Under the pieces are notes generated by a model that saw only the letters and a program-made list of their open reading frames with translations, did no database searches and was not told the DNA's origin. A program made the position numbers and the translations under genes. A stretch of 64,000 nucleotides of DNA from Plasmopara viticola (Eukaryota; Oomycota; Peronosporomycetes; Peronosporales; Peronosporaceae), in contig MBPM02000034.1 of assembly GCA_001695595.3 (NCBI GenBank), positions 248,001-312,000 on the forward strand. Direction: 5' to 3'. Within the stretch, counting starts at the first letter, position 1. Each line of letters starts with the position of its first letter. Below are positions 21,310 through 29,493 of the stretch, piece by piece.

Positions 21310-23240
21310 ATGGCAGGGCTGCGCTACGGGGAGGATATGGACTTTGAAGAGAGAGCAAAGGCTCTGACTGAAAACTTAATGATGCGAGACGAAGTTAAGG
21401 AGTGGAAGCACCTCATAAAGATGGAAATATTACAGCCACAGTATTCGGTGGATCAGGTGCAGACATTGCAGTCCTTAACGACGGTGGAAAACTCGCTCAT
21501 AGACGCTGTGGTTCAAAAGACGGGAATTGCGGCCCTTGTCAAGCGCACAGTGATTAACCTGCATTGTGAGGCCATGCAAGCGACAAGTGAAGCATTGACA
21601 ACGCAGACAAGAGGCAAGATAGTCGATGAACGTGTGCTGCCGGGTACGCGCATGACGGATGGCTGCAATTTTGACGTCGTTCGAGCAGCGCGCAACAGCT
21701 GGGAGAGAGTGACGAGTGACGAAATGTTGAGGGTCGCAAGCGAACTTGGACGGCCACTCGTTGCACTTAAAGCGACCGAGGAGACAGTACATCATGAGAC
21801 CGTCTCGGCTACCGGATCACCCAAAGCGCAAATTGTCAAACCTTCCAAGTCAGTGCGCCTTTTATACGATGGGTACGCCATGCAATAGTCTTCTTAGATT
21901 TTTGAATGCTTGGATTTTGATAAGCTAGTTTTGGTCAATAGAAATGACTTGTTGCGGTCGTTGCAAGCGATCGAGCCATTCAACCAAGCTTGTGAGCAAA
22001 CGGAGACGTCGGCAAACATTTGGAGTACGAATCGTCGTGCTACTGAGAAATTTTCTCGAAATAAGCTCTGATCGCAAATGCGTTATTTGTTGGTTGACCG
22101 TTGCAACTCCAGGCTCTATCCCGCTGCAACTCTCCACGTTACCATTCCTTGACTATCAACGAGTGTTTTCGGAATTAGCTCCAGGATGTGGACAGATTGG
22201 ATTGGATGAACTCTTTCCCACTCAAAGGGCTGCTTTTGTTGCGGAGAAAGACCGCGTCGGTGATCTTGTGGTAGCACACAATAATCGTCTCATGGCTCGT
22301 CAATTTTCGAAGACAGGGTGCCCTGTCAGCTTGCGTCCCCAGGTAACTAATCTATCCTCGTAAGAGGCTCCTTGTACATAACAAAGCGACTGTTCTTAAT
22401 GCCATGTGGAAGCAGATTTGGCGACAAATTTTGACCGTGTCAATTACGGCGCAGGATCGGAGCTACTATGACGACTTGCAAAAGCAGGTCACGCAGTGGA
22501 CTTACCTCACTGACGAAATGTACTTGCTTGATCTACAGCAGACAATCGACAGTTCGGACCATTTTGTTTTCCGAGACCATCTTGAAAGCGTGCTAATGTC
22601 ATTCACTCGTGATACCTTTGTTGCAAACCAAGCAGTGCAAGTAAATGGCTACGTGACGTGTTCTCGTTTGCTCAATGCCAAATCACTACCAAAATTTTCT
22701 TCAGAGCCAGAAAAGAGTACAAGCGAAAGCAAAGTCCCTCCAAACGGGGTGTTGCCATTCAGGGGTCTTGCTACGTATATCGCTCCTCTAGCTTATCTTT
22801 ACGCGGATCCGATAGAAATATACTACGTATTCCGCAAGTTGTACATCCGGTACTGGAGCAAGCTCAATGCAATTTGCACCGAACCAGGGACGATCCTGCC
22901 TCTTTGCAAGCTGTTCGACTATCTTGTCGTGCGCTCTAGTCCGGCTGTAGTCTTTCATCTATTAAATATTGGCCTCAATCCGTTGGACATTGCGTTTCCA
23001 TGGATTCACAGTGCATTTTCGGGCGTATTGGACATCGACCAAGTCCTTATACTTTGGGACCGAGTCATCGGGTACGATTCATTAGATCTCATCGCCATTC
23101 TTGCTGCTGCACTATTTGACTTCCGAGCAAATGAGTTGGAGCGTGTCAACACGCGTGAGGACGTCGACGATCTTTTCACTGAGCTCACGGATGTGCCAGT
23201 GATCATGTTGTTACAAGATTATCTTTTTACTCTCTCGTGA
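21310..23240 (+). CDS. TBC-domain RabGAP, TBC1D19-like (4 exons inferred)
   Basis: The product is a predicted GTPase-activating protein for a Rab GTPase in membrane traffic. The C-terminal part is a TBC domain closest, by eye, to animal TBC1D19: CPVSLRPQ, then IWRQILTV, NIGLNPLDIAFPWIHSAFSG, and VDQVLxLWDR-type IDQVLILWDRVIGYDSLDLI. I infer exons 21310-21872, 21942-22024, 22113-22342 and 22416-23240. Introns 21873-21941 (69 bp) and 22343-22415 (73 bp) have GT-AG ends and restore the frame. The middle intron 22025-22112 (88 bp) is also GT-AG but less certain. The product is about 566 aa, close to the roughly 526 aa of human TBC1D19. The stop lies 31 bp from the convergent HECT-like gene. The finger residues that would mark an active GAP are not clearly visible, so activity is unproven. 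Confidence 0.82.
21873..21941 (+). other. intron 1 of the TBC gene (69 bp)
   Basis: It starts GTACGC and ends CAATAG. Splicing joins the frame ending LLYDG to one reading NDLLRSLQAIEPFNQACEQ and skips the in-frame stop at 21886-21888. Confidence 0.65.
22343..22415 (+). other. intron 3 of the TBC gene (73 bp)
   Basis: It starts GTAACT and ends AGCAG. Removal joins CPVSLRPQ directly to IWRQILTV, which is the expected continuity of the TBC domain entry. Confidence 0.75.
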
Positions 23241-23271
23241 GCAAAAGCCAGTGAATTGAGACCACCCTACA

Positions 23272-26200
23272 TTACTCTGGAAGAAATGCTTGATCCGTAT
23301 GACGAATCACAGTGAGAAATCCCTTTTTGAAAGCCTCATAGCATGAATACGGCGGAATTCGTAGCACATCGGGATTGTGCTCCATCGTAGGGTACATCAC
23401 GTCGTGGTCAAGCACGTTGTCAGCTTTGGAAAGGCACTCGACTGTAATACGACCAGCAACTCCTTCAGACCGAAAAAATCGTTCGTTTATCAAGTCGAAA
23501 GAACCCGTCAAAAAGAGCAACACAAGCTGTTGCTCCTCAGTAACAAGCTCTCTTATCAGGCGCGGTAGCCACGCCTTCACACTATCAGCGTCCATCCCAT
23601 CCTCTTGTTCACAGCTGCTTGAATCCCAATCAACTGCGACATCCCAGTCAATTTGTACAGCATTCAAGTTCATCTTTGAAACATTAAATAGAACAGAAAG
23701 TTCGTTTGCGTGAAATAATTCTAGAGTTGCTGGCAGCACACCATCAAACCCCGCAGCAAAAGAGCGTCCTGCATATTCCCATAGCTTATCGTGCGTCAAT
23801 CGGAACCTTTCTTTGCGACCAACGCAACGCAGGAATGCAAAATTAAAGTCTAAAATTCCGCTCAAGGGCACTCTGAAAAGCACAAGGTGTGCAACTAGCT
23901 CGCCCAACATGAAAAAGGTGAGCAATTGTGCGGCAAGCTGGTCCTTGTTAGAGAAAAGTGGTCTCTTAATCACTTCATCACCAGAGGCACGTAGAAGTAA
24001 ACCAGGAGCTTCTCTCCGTAATCCCTTTGCTAGTTGATTTAATACGAGCTCAAAACTGCCCTCACGACTCTCGACATCTAAGCTATTCGCGCTACCCTGT
24101 TCAATCGAGAAAATGATTGGCAAACGAAAGTCTTCAGGCTCTAATCTCACACCCATACCGACAAACTGCTTCCAAAAGCAACCGCTCTCGCGCGAAAAAG
24201 CAAATACAATCTTCTTTTGCCTAGGTGGCTCTTGAGCGTCTACCGACCCGTTTTTAAAAGCAGATGCGCATTTGCCGGGAGATTTTTTGACAGATTGACT
24301 TATAGTTTTCGAAACATAGTGGATTTTGTTATCAAGTCGAAGTAGGAATGGGTTCGACAGCAGAAGCCCTTCCATGCGCTCGATCCGCTCAGTGTCTTTT
24401 CGACACCAGTCGTTAAGGATATCAAAGCATGTCAGGTCCCGTGCTACGCGATGCTGCCACCTTTGAACAATGCCCCTTTGTTGAACTTTACCCAGCATTC
24501 GATGTAGCCTAGACAATTGCTTTGTCAGCTTGTAATGCATAAATTCTCGCAAGCATGAGGCCTCGTTCGCGTGCAGCATCGGAATCCACCCATTATTATC
24601 CTTCGATACAACATTGAGCCCTTCTAGCAAAAGTGCGCGGACACACAGTGGATGGTCATTTTGTGCTGCAATATGAAGAGCGGTTTGACCGGATGGTGGT
24701 GCAGCATATTGCACGTCACTGAGCCCGAGATTGCAGAGGTATGTAATCAACTCGTGATTGCCCGAAGCTGCGGCAAAATGAAGTGGCATCCACCCGTTTG
24801 GTGCTCTTTGATTCAAACAATCTCCAAAGACATCGACATCAAGCATTAGTGCGATAATTTCCTTCGCATGCTTAAACACTGCACTCACATTGACTACTCG
24901 ATTTTGTGTTTCGCTTATACCGGCCGCTTTACACAAGATCATCAAAGGATATAATCCCTCGCTCGATTTTTCGTCAAGCATAATTGGCTGGGCAGCCAAT
25001 ATCATTCGACAAATCTCGATTGTAAAAGCATTTATCGCCTGACACGCGTAATGAATCGGAAAGTTTGAGTCCAAGTCACCCATGCCCACGAGGGCTGTGT
25101 CCAGCCTCATATAAGGGATGCAAAGACAATTTAATCTCGCTGAAAGCAGCATCAAGTGGTAGGGCATACGCCCTCGCAAATCTTGGTGAAAGAGCAACTT
25201 TCTATCGCGCTTTAGTAGCGCCCGACAGCACACGATCGATTCCCCGAGAGCTGCGTGGTGCAGTAAGTTACGACTTTGTGCATCCGTCTCAAAAAGGTCT
25301 ACTTTGCACTCATCCAATAAATAACACAAACATCTAGCGAGACCGTTACGTGCAGCATGCATCGCCAAAGTCCTATCTTCATAATTGGCATTTTTCCAAC
25401 TAAAAGAGCTTTTTGCTGCTCCGGAACTGCTTTCCAGCAAATTCATTAAATGCACGGAATTTCGACTGTTGCAACACTGAAACATCCAGTCCAGTAGCCG
25501 ATCCAAGGCTTTTTCGCGACGACCCAAATAAACACTAGAATCGCAACGAGAGCATACATATTTCTGCGGTAAATTGGGTTCAAAGTTTGACAAAAAGCCA
25601 ACGCAGTCGGCATGCTCCCAAGCACCACAATCTTCTTTCCCGCACTGTAGCCACTGCCCCCTGTATCCCCCTACTGATGTAACCCCGCAAACACATCGAA
25701 TCGTTCCGCTCAGAACTAATGGCTCAATAGCCACGTCGTCAACGGAATTAGCGACGTCATCATCATCGTCGTGTTCCAAAGCAACCTCGCCATTTCTAAA
25801 TTGATTACTATCATCCTTAGCCGATTTGCCAGGTGTCGTAGCTGCACTTTCCAAACACCTTTCGTCATCATTATCGTCCAATTGCTGCGTGAGATCGATG
25901 GCATGACTATTTGATTCCCCATCATTTGATTCATACCGCCGTAACCTTCTCCGTTTTGTACGTACCTTTCTAGTAGGGCTATCGTCTCTGCTCTTGTCTT
26001 GTAGTAAGGGTCGTTGACAAGTCGGAGGAGGGGGCTTTGATAGGTCAGGCAGGTCGTCATCATCTTCATCGACCTCTACTTGAGAGTACAACAAACGCTT
26101 TCGACGACGTTTTCGTATTATTGGGCTATTAAGACTTTCTTCTCTCGCATCACTGTTGGCACTACCATCGCTCTCTCCACTTTCACTCGTCTCTAAGGGA

Positions 26201-27465
26201 ACATACTCATCGTCACTATCATTGACCCGTCTTGAATTAAATTGGCGTTCTTTCGGCCGGTGCAATGAAGAGTGATTGACATTTCGTCGGCCATTTGGTC
26301 GAAGATATGTTCGCGATGTAGTTTTATGCGGACGCTCACGAACTGATGCGCGAATTGCGGCGAGCTCCTTGCGCTGATTTTCTTCCTGCTGCAGTCTCAC
26401 TCGCACCTGGTCTTGTTCATATTGTCGCTGCTGCCTTAACTGCTCTTGATGCTGCAATGCCGTCAATCTTTCTCGCTCTTGTTGCGCCCGCAGCCGCTGG
26501 TGGTATTCCTTTTGTTTTCTTTGCAATTCTTCATGCGCTCGTTGCCGATTTTGCTCGTGCTCGTGTACCTGTAGTCTTCGCTGCTCTTCTGCCTGATTTA
26601 ACATGCGCTGTTGCAGCTGTTGTAGCATTAAATGCCGTCGGCTTTGCTCCAATAGTACCTGGCGTTCCCTCGCAAGCCTTCGTTGCTCAAATTCCTGTAT
26701 CACGGTTTCTGATGAATCTCCATTCGACGATCCGACGGATGCAGGTGGATGCATTGCGGGTGCTGGTTGGATCACTGGCAATGCCGTCAAGTGTTCCGAC
26801 TTGACAGGCAGTCGATCGGGCAAAAGAGCTGCTTGCTGTCGCGGCTGCGACGCGGTTCTATGAACTGCTTGCATTTGATGCAAACGATTGTAAAATTGCT
26901 GAAATTCTGAATGGAAAAGCCAGAGCTCGACCTCTGTCCGGTATACCGAGAGGCTCCCTTGCTGCAAGCGGGCATGAAACGCCCACGAATTGATCGTGTT
27001 GACATAAAACTCCTGCAGTAGATCAGGCGCCAATAATTGCACTACTTCCAGTGGCAACCACGTCTCCATCCCAGTGCGCCAACGTGCAAAGACCAACTCC
27101 CATCGTTGTCCTTCACTTCTAACACACTGGACGAGGTCGAGGGCTTTAATCAAGTCTCCACGGGCCACACGGGGCATGTTGAGCACATTCTTCTTGACAA
27201 GATCATCGATGGTAAAGTTGTAGACGATACTTTTCGTAAACAAGTCGCCCTGGGTCGACATGACGATGAACTTGCGCCGGAGCTCAAAGCGCGAATACCA
27301 AAAGCGGCGCCGCGGGTCTGCGTGTATATACAGTCGCTGTTTGAAATCGTGCGGAAGCTGAGAGCGAAACGTCAGGTCGCCGACACGTGGTAAGACTAAC
27401 CGCATCTCGCGATCCTCCGGGAGCGCCGGGTACGCCTTGGACCGCATGTCCATCTTCGCGCGCAC
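23272..27465 (-). CDS. PHD-ankyrin-HECT-like protein (catalytic Cys apparently lost)
   Basis: Single exon, 1397 aa. Domains in order: an unrecognised globular N-terminus (about 1-200); a long Gln/Arg/Glu-rich coiled coil (about 258-385); acidic and basic tracts with NLS-like IRKRRRKRL; a PHD finger (591-641, C4HC3: CxC, C608, C613, H618, C621, C638, C641); ankyrin repeats (about 695-970, such as GWMPLHFAAASGNHELITYL); and a HECT-like domain (about 1040-1397) with LLFLTGSFDLINERF. The end of HECT reads YPTMEHNPDVLRIPPY, where active enzymes have LPxxHTCFNxLxLPxY, so Asn1364 stands at the cysteine position. A ubiquitin-thioester intermediate is therefore not expected there. The nuclear signals and PHD finger suggest a chromatin-linked role. 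The start is 98 bp from the divergent carrier gene. Confidence 0.9.
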   Translation of the reverse strand: MRAKMDMRSKAYPALPEDREMRLVLPRVGDLTFRSQLPHDFKQRLYIHADPRRRFWYSRFELRRKFIVMSTQGDLFTKSIVYNFTIDDLVKKNVLNMPRVARGDLIKALDLVQCVRSEGQRWELVFARWRTGMETWLPLEVVQLLAPDLLQEFYVNTINSWAFHARLQQGSLSVYRTEVELWLFHSEFQQFYNRLHQMQAVHRTASQPRQQAALLPDRLPVKSEHLTALPVIQPAPAMHPPASVGSSNGDSSETVIQEFEQRRLARERQVLLEQSRRHLMLQQLQQRMLNQAEEQRRLQVHEHEQNRQRAHEELQRKQKEYHQRLRAQQERERLTALQHQEQLRQQRQYEQDQVRVRLQQEENQRKELAAIRASVRERPHKTTSRTYLRPNGRRNVNHSSLHRPKERQFNSRRVNDSDDEYVPLETSESGESDGSANSDAREESLNSPIIRKRRRKRLLYSQVEVDEDDDDLPDLSKPPPPTCQRPLLQDKSRDDSPTRKVRTKRRRLRRYESNDGESNSHAIDLTQQLDDNDDERCLESAATTPGKSAKDDSNQFRNGEVALEHDDDDDVANSVDDVAIEPLVLSGTIRCVCGVTSVGGYRGQWLQCGKEDCGAWEHADCVGFLSNFEPNLPQKYVCSRCDSSVYLGRREKALDRLLDWMFQCCNSRNSVHLMNLLESSSGAAKSSFSWKNANYEDRTLAMHAARNGLARCLCYLLDECKVDLFETDAQSRNLLHHAALGESIVCCRALLKRDRKLLFHQDLRGRMPYHLMLLSARLNCLCIPYMRLDTALVGMGDLDSNFPIHYACQAINAFTIEICRMILAAQPIMLDEKSSEGLYPLMILCKAAGISETQNRVVNVSAVFKHAKEIIALMLDVDVFGDCLNQRAPNGWMPLHFAAASGNHELITYLCNLGLSDVQYAAPPSGQTALHIAAQNDHPLCVRALLLEGLNVVSKDNNGWIPMLHANEASCLREFMHYKLTKQLSRLHRMLGKVQQRGIVQRWQHRVARDLTCFDILNDWCRKDTERIERMEGLLLSNPFLLRLDNKIHYVSKTISQSVKKSPGKCASAFKNGSVDAQEPPRQKKIVFAFSRESGCFWKQFVGMGVRLEPEDFRLPIIFSIEQGSANSLDVESREGSFELVLNQLAKGLRREAPGLLLRASGDEVIKRPLFSNKDQLAAQLLTFFMLGELVAHLVLFRVPLSGILDFNFAFLRCVGRKERFRLTHDKLWEYAGRSFAAGFDGVLPATLELFHANELSVLFNVSKMNLNAVQIDWDVAVDWDSSSCEQEDGMDADSVKAWLPRLIRELVTEEQQLVLLFLTGSFDLINERFFRSEGVAGRITVECLSKADNVLDHDVMYPTMEHNPDVLRIPPYSCYEAFKKGFLTVIRHTDQAFLPE

Positions 27466-27563
27466 TGGGCAAAAAATTCGACGTCATAAATAGACCAGGC
27501 GCCGTCACTCGCGCGAGGGTCCAGGGTGCGATCCAGAGTGAGAATCCCATCCGACACAAAAAC
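27466..27563. promoter_or_regulatory. 98-bp divergent intergenic region
   Basis: The start codons of the HECT-like gene (27465, minus) and the carrier gene (27564, plus) are only 98 bp apart, so both must be driven from a shared GC-rich region or from elements inside each other's 5' ends. No TATA box is seen. Confidence 0.5.
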
Positions 27564-28724
27564 ATGTCTCGTGATTCGAGTATCACTCAGGAAAGGGACG
27601 ACGAAGGTGATGGCTCCAGGCTTCTCTATCCTACTAATCGCGAACGCGACGTGCGGGTAATGTTGCGTCGCCATACAACAGGTGTTGTGACCTTTGGTGA
27701 CACGGCGGACGTGTGCACGGAAACCGATAGTGTGGATGTAGACCTCATACAACAGGATGCGCTCAAGCAATTGATACGCCACGGCAGTGTCCTCTTTGCA
27801 GGTGGCGTGGCTGGGAGTGTTGGCAAGACGGTCACGGCGCCGCTCAGTCGTCTTACAATTCTATTTCAGGTACACAGCATGGTATCTACGCGGCACACCG
27901 ACCGTTTCTCACCCACGATGGGTAGTGCCTTTACTAAAGTCTTGAAGAATGAGGGTGTGCTAGCTTTTTGGAAAGGAAACGGTGCCAGTGTTTTGCATCG
28001 ATTCCCGTACTCGGCGGTCAATTTCTTTACGTTTGAAATGGTCAAGAACAGCATTATTGCACAGAACCACCCGGCCTTTGCCTACAATTCGTGGACTACC
28101 ATGTTTGTCTCGGGGGCGCTAGCGGGTGCAACGGCCACCGTGGCCTGCTACCCGATCGACCTCATTCGAACGCGATTGGCAACGCAGCTTAATACAGACA
28201 TTCGCTACACAAGCATTCGGCATGCTGTGCTGCGCATTAGTACCGAGGAAGGCATCTTAGGACTCTATCGTGGAATGGGTGCGACGCTTATGGTCACGGT
28301 TCCGAATCTAGCCGTAAATTTTACACTCTACGAATCGCTCAAGGACTATGCGCGATTGTTTCGCCGCAATCAAGTACTTGCAGGGCTCACTGGTGTCGAT
28401 CGAGAACGATCTGCAGAGATGTATGACAATACGCCAATGTGCGTGACAGACACGCTCGTGTGCGGTGGGACGGCCGGTATCGCTTCGTCATTGCTAACAT
28501 TCCCTATTGACGTGGTGCGCCGTCGGTTGCAGATCTCTGCTATACATGCGAAGACTGCTGGCATCAAGCCGACGCCCTTGGGCATTGCATCAGAATTATT
28601 TCGGTCTCAAGGTGTTCGGGGATTCTTTCGTGGATTGACACCGGAGCTCATGAAGGTTGTTCCCATGGTCGGCATTACTTTTGGCACATTTGAGCGGCTT
28701 AAAAAGCTGCTTGTAACGGATTAG
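27564..28724 (+). CDS. mitochondrial carrier family (SLC25) protein
   Basis: 386 aa; predicted six-helix inner-membrane solute carrier with three tandem repeats of about 100 residues. The signature positions read TAPLSRLTILFQV (about 91), CYPIDLIRTRL and FPIDVVRRRLQ. The second and third match PX[DE]XX[KR]; the first has Ser and Thr in place of the acidic and basic residues. Each repeat is followed by a GxxGFFRG/GLYRG-like turn (FWKGNG, LYRGMG, FFRGLTP). This layout recalls the CoA/adenine-nucleotide-like carriers of plants and protists, but the substrate cannot be fixed. I chose the ATG at 27564: the frame is open back to 27387, but that would overlap the start of the divergent gene. The N-terminal 80 residues are hydrophilic. 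Confidence 0.92.
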   Translation: MSRDSSITQERDDEGDGSRLLYPTNRERDVRVMLRRHTTGVVTFGDTADVCTETDSVDVDLIQQDALKQLIRHGSVLFAGGVAGSVGKTVTAPLSRLTILFQVHSMVSTRHTDRFSPTMGSAFTKVLKNEGVLAFWKGNGASVLHRFPYSAVNFFTFEMVKNSIIAQNHPAFAYNSWTTMFVSGALAGATATVACYPIDLIRTRLATQLNTDIRYTSIRHAVLRISTEEGILGLYRGMGATLMVTVPNLAVNFTLYESLKDYARLFRRNQVLAGLTGVDRERSAEMYDNTPMCVTDTLVCGGTAGIASSLLTFPIDVVRRRLQISAIHAKTAGIKPTPLGIASELFRSQGVRGFFRGLTPELMKVVPMVGITFGTFERLKKLLVTD

Positions 28725-28806
28725 ATTTGAAGTGAAAAAAAAATTCTAAAGCTAGACGTATATTTGTTTGTGACTAAGTGTTAGGATTAGCGATACAAGA
28801 ATTTGT

Positions 28807-29481
28807 ATTGTATTGTATTACGTTATCGCGTTGCCAAGTTATGCACGTGCTAGGCTCAGTTGAAGGTTGTCTATATTTTGTACAATATGACAAATGACTA
28901 CCCAACTTGCCTATGTTCTAAACTTTTCTAGTGTACACATATTTTATGTAATTCCCTTAAAGTAGGGAAATACATAAATTTTGTGTTTTTCCCTAACTTT
29001 TTTTTTAATGTCCAATCACCGGCTCGAAAGGGTTTCGGTTTTACACTTTTGCCCCCGTTTTGACTTCAACTTTGGCCAAAAATGGCGATATAGACCGTTT
29101 ACGCGTGCCATCATATCTTGTCAACTGTGACCAGTTAGCAGCTGCAACTTTGGGCACGTATGCAACACATACAGCGCCCATTGCATGCTGATTGCTTACG
29201 CGTACCGAGACCCCTGGTGCACGTGCTAGGCTCAGTCTGGCTAGTCCACGGCATAGAGTGGTGTCCGCATACGTCGGGTCTCGTTCGGCGGGCAGTGCAG
29301 CCAGCACCGAGGTCGTGAGGGTCTTCCATTATTTTGTTTAGCTCTGACTCGGTAAGAGCCCAGGTGGCGCCCTGGTGCTGGAGACCGTCGCGTCGAGGGT
29401 GAGACTCGTTAGAGACCTGCAGATGCCCGAGAGCACCTGCCCGAAGCGCGCGAGCATATAGACCCCAACCTTTTCCGAAGA
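28807..29481 (-). mobile_element. SINE-like element, copy 5, split by a nested insertion
   Basis: The tail part (28807-28860) and the remainder (29218-29481) are one copy in minus orientation, cut by a 357-bp insertion. The outer flanks carry acaagaatttgt (28795-28806) and acaagaacttgt (29482-29493), an 11-of-12 match that marks the original target-site duplication. It lies just downstream of the carrier gene. Confidence 0.85.
28861..29217 (-). mobile_element. unidentified element nested in SINE-like copy 5
   Basis: A 357-bp insertion bounded by a 19-bp direct repeat of host SINE sequence (28842-28860 and 29218-29236), which suggests target-primed (LINE-type) insertion. On the minus strand its first 180 bp are open and read like the end of a protein (VCVAYVPKVAAANWSQLTRY, ending at a TAA at 29041-29043). 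AT-rich DNA with a run of nine A follows. It may be a 5'-truncated LINE or a processed transcript fragment. The source is unknown. Confidence 0.6.
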
Positions 29482-29493
29482 ACAAGAACTTGT

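Noticed and set aside
26346..26804. Ala/Leu-rich plus-strand frame
   Set aside because: It is antisense to the Gln/Arg-rich coiled coil of the HECT-like gene.
27387..27563. Upstream extension of the carrier gene to 27387
   Set aside because: It would overlap the start of the divergent 1397-aa gene and adds residues unlike a carrier N-terminus. The ATG at 27564 is preferred.
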